A DNA stretch of 64,000 nt, from contig NZ_JAFICC010000002.1 of assembly GCF_017833415.1 (NCBI RefSeq), positions 351,226-415,225 on the forward strand. Reading direction: 5' to 3'. Positions 14,850 through 22,932 of this stretch are shown here, piece after piece. The DNA comes from Flavobacterium sp. 1355 (GTDB lineage Bacteria; Bacteroidota; Bacteroidia; Flavobacteriales; Flavobacteriaceae). Made by a program: the position numbers and the translations under genes. Position 1 is the stretch's first letter. Each line of letters begins with the position of its first letter. The notes below the pieces were generated by a model. It did no database searches. It was not told where the DNA came from and was given only the letters and a program-made list of their open reading frames with translations.

Positions 14850-15738
14850 GATCATAATTGTAGGCGGAAGTTATAGCGGACTTTCTGCTGCTATGAGTCT
14901 TGGCCGTTCGCTGAGACAAGTTTTGGTCATAGACAGCGGATTGCCTTGTAACCGACAAACACCACATTCTCATAATTTCATTACACATGATGGTGAAGTT
15001 CCTGCAGTTATTTCAGCGAAAGCCAAAGTACAGGTTGATTTTTATAATACAGTTCAATTTTATCACGGACTTGCAATAAGCTGTATTAAAATAAAATCCG
15101 GGTTTGAAGTGAGAACTGAGTCGGGGCTTTCTTTTACCGCAAAGAAAATATTGTTTGCAACCGGCGTAAAGGATCTACTGCCTAATATTCCAGGCTTTGC
15201 CGAATGTTGGGGTATTTCAGTTTTGCATTGTCCTTATTGCCACGGATATGAAGTAAAAGCTGAAAAAACAGCAGTAATTGGCAATGGTGAAATAGGATTT
15301 GAATATGTAAAAATGATTTCAAACTGGACTAAGGATCTAAAACTTTTGACCAACGGAAAATCAGATTTAACTTCAGCGCAATTGCTAATCCTGAAAAATC
15401 ATGGAATTGAAGTTATCTATGAAGAAATTGACTCGTTCATTCACGAAAGTGGCAATATTCAAAGGATAACTTTTAGAGATCAATCTAAAATTGATGTAAA
15501 AGCTGTTTATGCCAGACCACCATTTGAACAGCATTGTCCTCTGCCGGAAGTATTGGGCTGCGAATTGACAGAAATGGGCTTACTTAAGGTAGACATGTTT
15601 CAAAAAACCAATATTGAAGGAATATATGCATGCGGAGACAGTTGTATTCAGGCGAGATCTGTTGCAATGGCTGTATCATCTGGTTCTTTTGCCGGTGCAA
15701 GTATAAATAAGACATTGATAGATGAAAATTTTGCATAG
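14827..15738 (+). CDS. NAD(P)/FAD-dependent oxidoreductase, thioredoxin-reductase-like
   Basis: This is a 303-residue flavoprotein of the thioredoxin reductase superfamily. The FAD-binding motif is VGGSYSGLSAAMSL near the N-terminus, the NAD(P)-binding loop is VIGNGEIGFEY, and a C-terminal YACGDS motif closes the FAD site. The CPYCHGYEV sequence occupies the place of the redox-active CxxC. It overlaps the MerC-like gene and shares its promoter, which points to a role in reducing a metal or thiol substrate linked to metal stress. The exact acceptor is unknown. Confidence 0.88.
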   Translation: MIQQQDFEIIIVGGSYSGLSAAMSLGRSLRQVLVIDSGLPCNRQTPHSHNFITHDGEVPAVISAKAKVQVDFYNTVQFYHGLAISCIKIKSGFEVRTESGLSFTAKKILFATGVKDLLPNIPGFAECWGISVLHCPYCHGYEVKAEKTAVIGNGEIGFEYVKMISNWTKDLKLLTNGKSDLTSAQLLILKNHGIEVIYEEIDSFIHESGNIQRITFRDQSKIDVKAVYARPPFEQHCPLPEVLGCELTEMGLLKVDMFQKTNIEGIYACGDSCIQARSVAMAVSSGSFAGASINKTLIDENFA

Positions 15739-15873
15739 ACTTTTGTGATTGGTCTTGTCAAAGCATATATCAGTTTATCTAAAAATAAGGCTCAATTTCT
15801 TCTTATTTAAGGAGATGTTAGCGATTCATTTTAAAGTTTTTAGCATAAGGAACAATATTTGTCAAATTTAATT

Positions 15874-15889
15874 TTTAGATTTGTCTAAA
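15874..15889. promoter_or_regulatory. DtxR/MntR-type operator upstream of the TonB receptor
   Basis: TTTAGATTTGTCTAAA is a 16-bp palindrome (TTTAGA-N4-TCTAAA) ending 15 bp before the receptor ATG. It contains TAGATTTG (15876-15883), a possible -7 element, so binding would cover the promoter. The half-sites and spacing match the mntH site at 13974-13989. Confidence 0.65.
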
Positions 15890-15904
15890 TTTAATTTTAT
15901 AATA

Positions 15905-18157
15905 ATGAAATATTTATTTTCGATATTATTTTTAATTTTGACAAAAGCTGCTTATTCGCAAACCATATCCGGTAAAGTAACTTATGACACTTTAAAAACA
16001 AAACAAATTCAAGTTAAGCTTCTTAATACCAATTTTAAAACCGAAACAGATAGCCTTGGATTTTATAAGTTTACCAATATACCGATTGGTACTTATAAGA
16101 TATTTGTTGCTGCTGCTGGTTTCAGAACAATAACTCAAAAAATATCGGTTTTAGAAAATGAGGAATTAAAACTTGATTTTGAATTAAAGGAAGATAAAAA
16201 CGAGCTTAATGAAGTTGTGGTTTCCGGAACTTTAAAACCTGTAAAGCGATTAGAAAGTGCTGTTCCGGTTGAGGTATATTCGACAGCTTTCTTCAAAAAG
16301 AATCCGACTCCAAGTATTTATGAAGCACTACAAAACATAAATGGCGTTCGGCCACAGTTGAATTGCGGGGTCTGTAATACAGGTGATATTCATATAAATG
16401 GACTTGAAGGACCCTACACCCTGGTTTTAATTGACGGGATGCCAATCGTAAGCAGTCTTTCAACTGTTTATGGGTTATCGGGAATTCCAAATTCTCTGGT
16501 TGAAAGGATTGAAATTGTAAAAGGCCCGGCTTCGTCGTTGTACGGAAGTGAAGCGGTTGGAGGACTAATCAATATTATAACTAAAAATCCAACTAATGCT
16601 CCGGTTTTTTCTGCCGATTATTTTACAACTTCTTATTTTGAAAGCAATCTTGATTTGGGAATGAAATTTAATGCCGGAAAAAAAGCAGTTTCTCTTTTGG
16701 GTGTCAATTACTTCAATTACGATCAGATTATTGATAAGGACAAGGATAACTTTACAGATGTTACACTTTCTGAACGGATTTCTGTTTTTAATAAATGGAG
16801 CTTCAAAAGAAATCATAATCGCCTTTTTACGATTGCAGCGCGCGGAATGTATGAGGATCGCTGGGGAGGCGATATTCGTTGGGAAAAGAAATATAGGGGT
16901 GGCGACGAAATTTACGGCGAAAGCATTTATACTAAAAGAGGTGAGTTAATCGGAAGTTATCAATTGCCTTTTGAAGAAAAACTAATGCTTTCTTTCTCCG
17001 GAAATGTACATTATCAGGATAGCCGATATGGAACGACTTATTATATAGCCAATCAGAAAATTGGGTTTTTGCAATTAACATGGGATAAAAAAATAGGCCG
17101 AAATGATTTACTCGCAGGAATCGCCAATCGATATACGTATTATGATGATAATACCACAGCTACAAAGGACGCAGAAAGTACATGGCTGCCCGGAATTTTT
17201 ATACAGGACGAAATTACATTTACGCCAAAAAGCCAAATTTTGCTTGGAATGCGTTATGATTATAACTCCATTCACGGATCGATTTTTACACCCAGATTGG
17301 CATATCGATTCAAGGCAAATGAGAATACGATTTTTCGATTAAATGCAGGAACCGGATTTAGGGTTGTGAATTTATTTACCGAAGATCATGCTGCCTTAAC
17401 AGGTTCAAGAGATGTGGTGATCGCCAATAATTTGAATCCGGAACAATCTGTAAATGTCAATCTGAATTATATTCAGAAAATTAATTTCGGAAACGGAACT
17501 TTTATGGGAATAGAAACAACTGCCTTTTATACCAGATTCAGCAATAAAATCATTTCAGATTACGAAACAAACCCTAATGAAATCATTTACGACAATATTG
17601 ACGGTTATGCGATAAGCCAGGGGATTAGTACAAATGTGGATCTTAATTTTCCTTCCGGGCTAAAATTTATTGTGGGAGCAACGGTCCTGGATAATAAAAA
17701 TGTTGAAAATGGTATTTCACAACGTCCTTACCTGACTGAAAATTTTACAGGAACGTGGAGTGTTTCTTATAAAATCGCACCATGGAATTTGTCAATGGAC
17801 TATACCGGAAATGTTTATAGCCCAATGAATTTGCCATTGTTGAGCGAAACAGATCCTCGTAGCTCCAAATCACCCTGGTATAGTATTCAGAATATACAGT
17901 TTACTTATTCAGGCTGGAAGGATTTTGAAGTGTATGGCGGAATCAAAAATCTGCTGAACTTTACCCCAAAACAAAATAATCCGTTTTTGATTTCAAGAAC
18001 AAATGATCCGTTTGATAAAAATGTGCAGTATGACTCAGCAGGAAAAGTTTTGGTAACTGCGGATAATCCCTACGGTTTGACTTTTGACACGACGTATGTT
18101 TATGGTCAGAACCAAACCATTCGTGGTTTTTTTGGCCTTCGATATACTTTTAGATAA
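15905..18157 (+). CDS. TonB-dependent outer-membrane receptor
   Basis: This outer-membrane transporter of 750 residues has a signal peptide ending AAYSQ, a carboxypeptidase-like beta-sandwich domain (about 20-105) common in Bacteroidota, a plug domain (about 115-230) with IDGMPIVSS and GPASSLYGSEAVGGLINIIT, and a 22-strand barrel ending FFGLRYTFR. The plug contains NCGVCNTGDIHI, two close cysteines that could bind metal. I start at the ATG at 15905; the frame is open from a TTG at 15881 inside the operator. The DtxR-type box and the metal genes upstream suggest uptake of a metal complex, perhaps manganese or iron. Confidence 0.93.
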   Translation: MKYLFSILFLILTKAAYSQTISGKVTYDTLKTKQIQVKLLNTNFKTETDSLGFYKFTNIPIGTYKIFVAAAGFRTITQKISVLENEELKLDFELKEDKNELNEVVVSGTLKPVKRLESAVPVEVYSTAFFKKNPTPSIYEALQNINGVRPQLNCGVCNTGDIHINGLEGPYTLVLIDGMPIVSSLSTVYGLSGIPNSLVERIEIVKGPASSLYGSEAVGGLINIITKNPTNAPVFSADYFTTSYFESNLDLGMKFNAGKKAVSLLGVNYFNYDQIIDKDKDNFTDVTLSERISVFNKWSFKRNHNRLFTIAARGMYEDRWGGDIRWEKKYRGGDEIYGESIYTKRGELIGSYQLPFEEKLMLSFSGNVHYQDSRYGTTYYIANQKIGFLQLTWDKKIGRNDLLAGIANRYTYYDDNTTATKDAESTWLPGIFIQDEITFTPKSQILLGMRYDYNSIHGSIFTPRLAYRFKANENTIFRLNAGTGFRVVNLFTEDHAALTGSRDVVIANNLNPEQSVNVNLNYIQKINFGNGTFMGIETTAFYTRFSNKIISDYETNPNEIIYDNIDGYAISQGISTNVDLNFPSGLKFIVGATVLDNKNVENGISQRPYLTENFTGTWSVSYKIAPWNLSMDYTGNVYSPMNLPLLSETDPRSSKSPWYSIQNIQFTYSGWKDFEVYGGIKNLLNFTPKQNNPFLISRTNDPFDKNVQYDSAGKVLVTADNPYGLTFDTTYVYGQNQTIRGFFGLRYTFR

Positions 18158-18197
18158 TTTTAATGTCACAATTTCACCAATAAATGGATTTTAAGCT

Positions 18198-18255
18198 GCC
18201 ACGAATTACACGAATTTCCCCGAATTAATTTGTGTAAATTCGTGTAATTCGTGGC
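18198..18255. repeat. Perfect 20-bp inverted repeat of the CACGAATT family
   Basis: GCCACGAATTACACGAATTT (18198-18217) and its exact complement (18236-18255) enclose 18 bases that again contain CGAATTAATTTG. It lies 40 bp after the TonB receptor and could end its transcript, but no T-run follows. Related CCACGAATTTCACGAAT words occur at 45175-45194, 59361-59378 and 59457-59476, so it belongs to a repeat family. Confidence 0.75.
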
Positions 18256-18300
18256 AACTCCTTTTAAAAAACCATTTAATCTGTGGCAAAAAACAAACAA

Positions 18301-18765
18301 ATGAAAAAGCTATTTCTCTTAATTTTTTTCTTCGGAATAACTTCAACTGGATTCTGCCAGATTAAAAGCAGGTCTTTTGAAGAAATTGATAGTTTGCAGC
18401 AAATTCAAAAACGAAAAATAATAGTTTTTATTCATACCGATTGGTGTCAGTTTTGCCAAAGAATGAAAGTGACCACTTTTAAAAATCAGGAAATAATTCA
18501 AAAACTCAATTCAGAATTTTATTTTATTGATTTGAATGCTGAAGAAAAACGAAATATAAGATTTAATAATCAGATATTTAAATTTCAGCCAACGGGAACT
18601 AATGTCGGAGTTCACGAACTAGCTTTACAACTTGGAACAAACAATAACCAGATTGTCTATCCGGTTTTATGTGTTATGAATGAGAAAAACGAAATCATCT
18701 TCCAGTATTCCAATTATTTATCACCAAAAGATTTTAAAATTCTTTTAGAAAAACTGGAAGAATAA
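18301..18765 (+). CDS. Secreted thioredoxin-fold protein
   Basis: This is a 154-residue exported protein with an N-terminal signal peptide (MKKLFLLIFFFGITSTGFCQ) and a thioredoxin domain with redox motif CQFC in HTDWCQFCQRMK and the expected cis-Pro in VYPVLCVM. It probably acts as a periplasmic disulfide reductase. I use the ATG at 18301; a GTG at 18283 in the same frame would disrupt the signal peptide. It is 18 bp upstream of the lycopene-cyclase-like gene and probably co-transcribed with it. Confidence 0.88.
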   Translation: MKKLFLLIFFFGITSTGFCQIKSRSFEEIDSLQQIQKRKIIVFIHTDWCQFCQRMKVTTFKNQEIIQKLNSEFYFIDLNAEEKRNIRFNNQIFKFQPTGTNVGVHELALQLGTNNNQIVYPVLCVMNEKNEIIFQYSNYLSPKDFKILLEKLEE

Positions 18766-18783
18766 AATTTCTTATTTTTGAGA

Positions 18784-19944
18784 ATGAATTCTTCGCAAAT
18801 TAAACATTTCGATTACATTTTTACCGGAACTGGTTTATCAGCTTTAATGACCGTTTACAAAATGGTTTTGTCTGGAAAATTTAATGATAAGTCAATTTTG
18901 CTTTTAGATGAAAATCAAAAGAAAACGAATGACAGAACATGGTGTTTTTGGATTAAAGAAGAAACTATCTGGAATTCAATTATCTCAAAAAAATGGGATT
19001 CGGCTTTATTTGCCAATGAAAACTTTAAGCGTAATATGGCGTTGATACCTTATCAATACTGCCAAATAAAAGGATTGGACTTTTATAATTTTGTTTTTGA
19101 TATACTTTCAAAAAATTCAAATATTACTTTTTCGATAGAAAGAGTAACAGACATTAACGAACTGGAATCGCACGTTTTTGTTGGGACAGAAGCAAACAGG
19201 TTTACATGTGATTATCTTTTCAACAGCATTTATACCAAAGCTCTCGCTCAAAACCAAACCCAATATCCCGTTTTACAGCAGCATTTTATTGGTTGGTTTG
19301 TAAAAACTGAAACCGAAATCTTTAATCCGGAAGAAGCAATTTTTATGGATTTTTCTGTAGAACAAAAAGGCAATACGCGTTTCATGTATATCCTGCCTGT
19401 GTCTAAGACAGAAGCTTTAATAGAGTACACTTTGTTTTCGGAAAATCTACTGCAAACAGAAGAATACGAAAATGCAATTCAAAATTATCTCCACCAGCTT
19501 GGGGCTAAGCAATTTGAAATTGTAGAAAAAGAACGAGGAAGTATACCCATGACCTGTTATCCTTTCTGGAAGAAAAATACAAAACGGGTTCTTAATATTG
19601 GCACCGCCGGTGGTTGGACAAAAGCGAGTACAGGATATACTTTTCGAAATTCAGATAAAAAATCTTCTCAGTTAGTTGATTTTCTTCAAAAAGAGAATTT
19701 TAAAATGTCTTCTTTTCATAAAAAAAATCGGTTTTGGTTTTACGATTTATTGCTTTTGGATATTTTACATCGAAATAACGAATTAGGAAGTTCTATTTTT
19801 TCTTCCCTGTTCAAAAAAGGCGATCCGGCTTTGATTTTTAAGTTTTTAGACGAAGAAACAAATATAATGGAAGATTTAAGAGTGATTTTAAAATGCCCTA
19901 AAACGCTATTTATTAAGACTTTACTTCAAATAATATTTAGATAA
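18784..19944 (+). CDS. Lycopene cyclase family protein
   Basis: This FAD-dependent enzyme of 386 residues resembles lycopene beta-cyclase (CrtY), which forms the beta-ionone rings of carotenoids. It shows an N-terminal dinucleotide motif (DYIFTGTGLSALMTVY), the family motif NDRTWCFWI, and a C-terminal GTAGGWTKASTGYTF. No crtB, crtI or crtZ lies nearby, which is unusual because carotenoid genes usually cluster. The start is the ATG at 18784; TTG at 18778 is the only alternative. A related flavoprotein acting on another polyene is possible. Confidence 0.82.
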   Translation: MNSSQIKHFDYIFTGTGLSALMTVYKMVLSGKFNDKSILLLDENQKKTNDRTWCFWIKEETIWNSIISKKWDSALFANENFKRNMALIPYQYCQIKGLDFYNFVFDILSKNSNITFSIERVTDINELESHVFVGTEANRFTCDYLFNSIYTKALAQNQTQYPVLQQHFIGWFVKTETEIFNPEEAIFMDFSVEQKGNTRFMYILPVSKTEALIEYTLFSENLLQTEEYENAIQNYLHQLGAKQFEIVEKERGSIPMTCYPFWKKNTKRVLNIGTAGGWTKASTGYTFRNSDKKSSQLVDFLQKENFKMSSFHKKNRFWFYDLLLLDILHRNNELGSSIFSSLFKKGDPALIFKFLDEETNIMEDLRVILKCPKTLFIKTLLQIIFR

Positions 19945-20254
19945 ATTTTCTAATGGCAGAGCAAAAAGGTGGTTTTTGTACTTTTCATTGAGTTTAATAA
20001 TACTCTGCTCAATCTGTCAAATATCAGTTACAGCTTAACATTTCTAAACAGAAATAATTTCTTATCGTAATAGATAGTGGATGGCCGTAAAACACTGGCT
20101 TTTCCACCAAACACAATCCATTATAAAAATGTCTTATTATTTTGTTTTAACACCTTTTAAAGGTGATTAAAAAATGATATGGTCTGTAAATTTGCCGACA
20201 GAAAACAATGTAGATGTGAAATCGTTTTTTTACGATAATGAATAATGAGAAATT
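19945..20254. promoter_or_regulatory. 310-bp non-coding stretch before the ArsR-type gene, with palindrome and -7 element
   Basis: No open frame or RNA gene is apparent. A perfect 15-bp palindrome CACCTTTTAAAGGTG lies at 20151-20165, and TAAATTTG, an exact -7 element, at 20187-20194, 60 bases before the ArsR-type start. The palindrome covers the expected -33 region, so it could be the regulator's own operator. Confidence 0.45.
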
Positions 20255-20680
20255 ATGGGAATTACCAAACAATTAAATTTTGATATAGAAACGAAGGCAA
20301 TAGGAAAAATCTGCAAAGCACTCGGGCATCCTGTACGAATTCAGATTATGACACTTTTATGGAAAAGAGACAACAGAACATGTGGAGAAATTGTTGAATT
20401 AATTCCCCTGGCACAATCAACAATATCCAAACATTTATTAGAGTTGAAAAAAGCAAATCTCGTAAACATAAAAACCGAGGGAAAAAAAATCATTTATTCT
20501 ATTGAGGTTGGCAACATCCAGATACTTAGCAAATATTTTTCCAGCTATCTTTCTACTATTGAAATTTCTGAACAGGACAAATCAACCGTTTTAACAACAA
20601 AACGTAAATCAAGAGGCAGAATTCATTTAAAACAATATAATTATCAATTTCCTCATAAAAAATTGAAAGAGGTTATTTAA
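20255..20680 (+). CDS. ArsR family winged-helix regulator
   Basis: This 141-residue regulator has a single ArsR-type winged helix from about 15 to 95: CKALGHPVRIQIMTLLWKR, then GEIVELIPLAQSTISKHLLELKKANLV and the wing EGKKIIYSI. The usual metal-binding CxC of ArsR itself is absent; Cys residues occur only at about positions 20 and 43. A basic C-terminal extension (TKRKSRGRIHLKQYNYQFPHKKLKEV) is not typical and may bind nucleic acid. Targets are unknown; a palindrome in its own promoter suggests autoregulation. Confidence 0.85.
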   Translation: MGITKQLNFDIETKAIGKICKALGHPVRIQIMTLLWKRDNRTCGEIVELIPLAQSTISKHLLELKKANLVNIKTEGKKIIYSIEVGNIQILSKYFSSYLSTIEISEQDKSTVLTTKRKSRGRIHLKQYNYQFPHKKLKEVI

Positions 20681-20772
20681 TATTTCCGAACTATATTTAT
20701 TAAGTTTTAAATTTACTATTTAACTATAACAAAACTTTATACTTCAAATTAACGAGTTGAGAGTAAACTTTG

Positions 20773-20780
20773 TAACTTTG
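20773..20780 (+). promoter_or_regulatory. -7 element before the bacilliredoxin gene
   Basis: TAACTTTG matches TAnnTTTG exactly, 33 bases before the ATG at 20814. No TTG lies at the usual -33 distance, so the promoter is probably of moderate strength or needs an activator. Confidence 0.5.
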
Positions 20781-20813
20781 CAGTTCAAAAAGTACAATTT
20801 AAAAGATAAAAAT

Positions 20814-21224
20814 ATGTATCCAGAAGAAATGGTAAAACCAATGCAGGCTGAATTAACAGCTGCAGGTTTTCAAGATTTACATAGTGCTGAAGCTGTAGAT
20901 AATGCTATCAAGTCAGAAGGCACCACTTTAGTTGTTGTAAATTCAGTTTGTGGTTGTGCTGCAAGAAATGCACGTCCAGGAGCAAAAATGAGTTTAGAAG
21001 GCGCTAAAAAACCAGATCACTTAATTACTGTTTTCGCTGGTGTTGACAAAGAAGCAGTTGATGCTGCCAGACAACATATGTTCCCTTTTCCTCCATCATC
21101 ACCATCTATGGCTTTGTTCAAAAACGGAGAACTGGTTCACATGTTAGAACGTCACCATATCGAAGGACGTCCAGCTGAATTAATTGCTGAGAATTTACAA
21201 GATGCGTTTAACGAGTATTGTTAA
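20814..21224 (+). CDS. Bacilliredoxin BrxA/BrxB family protein
   Basis: This 136-residue thioredoxin-fold protein is of the YphP/YqiW family. The active site is the CGC motif (Cys46 and Cys48) in [14 protein letters not shown]. In low-G+C Gram-positives these remove bacillithiol from S-bacillithiolated proteins; Bacteroidota that make bacillithiol carry the same family. I start at the ATG at 20814 ([11 protein letters not shown]), the conserved N-terminus; the frame opens earlier at a TTG. It ends in a strong hairpin terminator. Confidence 0.93.
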   Translation: MYPEEMVKPMQAELTAAGFQDLHSAEAVDNAIKSEGTTLVVVNSVCGCAARNARPGAKMSLEGAKKPDHLITVFAGVDKEAVDAARQHMFPFPPSSPSMALFKNGELVHMLERHHIEGRPAELIAENLQDAFNEYC

Positions 21225-21307
21225 TTTTTAGGGACTAAGGTTCTGATTTGCTGAGGTTCTGAGATTTTAGGTTCAAAGTGGCAAAGGTACAGAGGTACAA
21301 AGATTTA

Positions 21308-21335
21308 AAAAGCACTATAGAAATATAGTGCTTTT
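21308..21335 (+). terminator. Terminator after the bacilliredoxin gene
   Basis: Perfect 12-bp arms AAAAGCACTATA and TATAGTGCTTTT surround a GAAA tetraloop and are followed by T-rich sequence. On both sides lie AGGTTCTGAG/CAAAGGTAC repeat words and their complements (21230-21307 and 21355-21430). Confidence 0.85.
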
Positions 21336-21409
21336 CTGTTTTTATAAAATCTTTAAAATTCTTAGAACCTTAGTAACTCAGAACCTCAGAACCTTTGTCA
21401 CTATGAGCC

Positions 21410-21441
21410 TTTGCATCTTTGAACCTTTTTAATTACTTTTG
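21410..21441 (+). promoter_or_regulatory. Promoter of the trhO-trhP-ferredoxin operon
   Basis: TTTG (21410-21413), a 20-base spacer and TACTTTTG (21434-21441) match the Bacteroidota promoter pattern, 38 bases before the trhO ATG. Confidence 0.65.
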
Positions 21442-21479
21442 CAAAAAAATAATTTCTAAACTTAAAAACTGTTTATAGC

Positions 21480-22850
21480 ATGCAACTGTACAACACTTTA
21501 AGCGCAGAAGAAAGAGCCATCATGATCGATGATGCCGGTAAACAACGTCTTACGTTGTCTTTCTATGCGTATGCCAAAATTCAAGATCCCAAAAAATTTC
21601 GCGATGATTTATTTCTAGCCTGGAATGCACTCGATGCTTTAGGCCGAATTTACGTTGCAACTGAAGGAATAAATGCTCAAATGAGTATTCCTGAAGAAAA
21701 TTTGGAGGCTTTTAGAGAAACTCTTGAAGCTTATGATTTCATGAAAGGCATTCGTTTGAACGAAGCGGTAGAACATGATGACCATTCCTTTTTAAAACTT
21801 ACTATTAAAGTTCGTGATAAAATCGTTGCCGACGGTTTAAACGACGAAACTTTTGATGTTACCAATATAGGCATTCACTTGAAAGCCAAAGAATTCAACG
21901 AAATTCTGGATGACCCAAATACGATTGTAGTTGATTTTAGAAATCACTACGAAAGTGAAGTTGGACATTTTAAAAACGCCATTACTCCCGATGTTGAAAC
22001 TTTTAGAGAAAGTTTACCGATAATCAACGAACAGCTTCAAAACCACAAAGAAGATAAAAATCTTGTCATGTATTGTACAGGTGGAATTCGCTGCGAAAAA
22101 GCAAGTGCTTATTTTAAACATCAGGGTTTTAAGAATGTTTACCAATTAGAAGGTGGAATCATCAACTATGCAAAACAGCTTAAAGAAGAAGGTTTAGAAA
22201 GTAAATTCATTGGAAAAAACTTTGTATTTGATAATCGTCTGGGTGAAAGAATCACCGAAGATATAATCTCTCAATGCCACCAATGCGGCAAACCTTGCGA
22301 CAATCATACCAATTGCGAAAATGATGGCTGTCATTTGCTCTTTATTCAATGTGATGAATGCAAAGCTGCAATGGAAAATTGCTGTTCTACAGAATGTTTA
22401 GATATTATCCACATGCCTTTGGTGGATCAGGTTCGTTTGCGTACCGGAAAACAAGTTGGAAATAAAGTGTTTAGAAAAGGTAAATCTGAAAACTTAAAAT
22501 TCAAACATTCAGGCGACTTGCCAAATTCTGCCTTAGCCGCGGAAACGCAAAGCGGAACTAAACCTGCTGATATCCGTCAAAAAATAAAAGTAAAGAAAGT
22601 ACTCCTTGGAAAAGCCGAGCATTATTATGTAAAAGCACAAGTGGGTCAGTTTACTATTGAAAATCAAGAGTTAAACGCTGGAGATAAAATCTTAATTTCT
22701 GGTCCGACAACTGGTGAACAACAACTGATTTTAGAAAAACTAATTGTCGACGGAGCTGAAACTGCAACTGCCAAAATTGGTGATAAAGTTACTTTTGAAA
22801 TTCCTTTTCGTATTCGTTTGTCAGATAAATTGTATAAAATTGTAAATTAG
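21480..22850 (+). CDS. trhO: tRNA uridine(34) hydroxylase TrhO with an extra C-terminal domain
   Basis: TrhO (YceA) uses molecular oxygen to make 5-hydroxyuridine at wobble position 34 of certain tRNAs. The protein has an N-terminal acylphosphatase-like domain, a rhodanese domain with the active-site loop YCTGGIRCEK (Cys199, Cys205), and a cysteine-rich region (266-302) likely to bind zinc. At 456 residues it is longer than the usual ~330. The extra tail (about 370-456) closely resembles the C-terminal domain of the neighbouring TrhP-like protein, down to the shared ending SDKLYKIV. It heads an operon with trhP and a ferredoxin. Confidence 0.92.
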   Translation: MQLYNTLSAEERAIMIDDAGKQRLTLSFYAYAKIQDPKKFRDDLFLAWNALDALGRIYVATEGINAQMSIPEENLEAFRETLEAYDFMKGIRLNEAVEHDDHSFLKLTIKVRDKIVADGLNDETFDVTNIGIHLKAKEFNEILDDPNTIVVDFRNHYESEVGHFKNAITPDVETFRESLPIINEQLQNHKEDKNLVMYCTGGIRCEKASAYFKHQGFKNVYQLEGGIINYAKQLKEEGLESKFIGKNFVFDNRLGERITEDIISQCHQCGKPCDNHTNCENDGCHLLFIQCDECKAAMENCCSTECLDIIHMPLVDQVRLRTGKQVGNKVFRKGKSENLKFKHSGDLPNSALAAETQSGTKPADIRQKIKVKKVLLGKAEHYYVKAQVGQFTIENQELNAGDKILISGPTTGEQQLILEKLIVDGAETATAKIGDKVTFEIPFRIRLSDKLYKIVN

Positions 22851-22932
22851 CGCATTTTTTAAGCTAATTTATATGTCGCATTCAATTTAAAGCACGCCAA
22901 TGGTTTATCCATTTGGAGACAATACAACAAAA

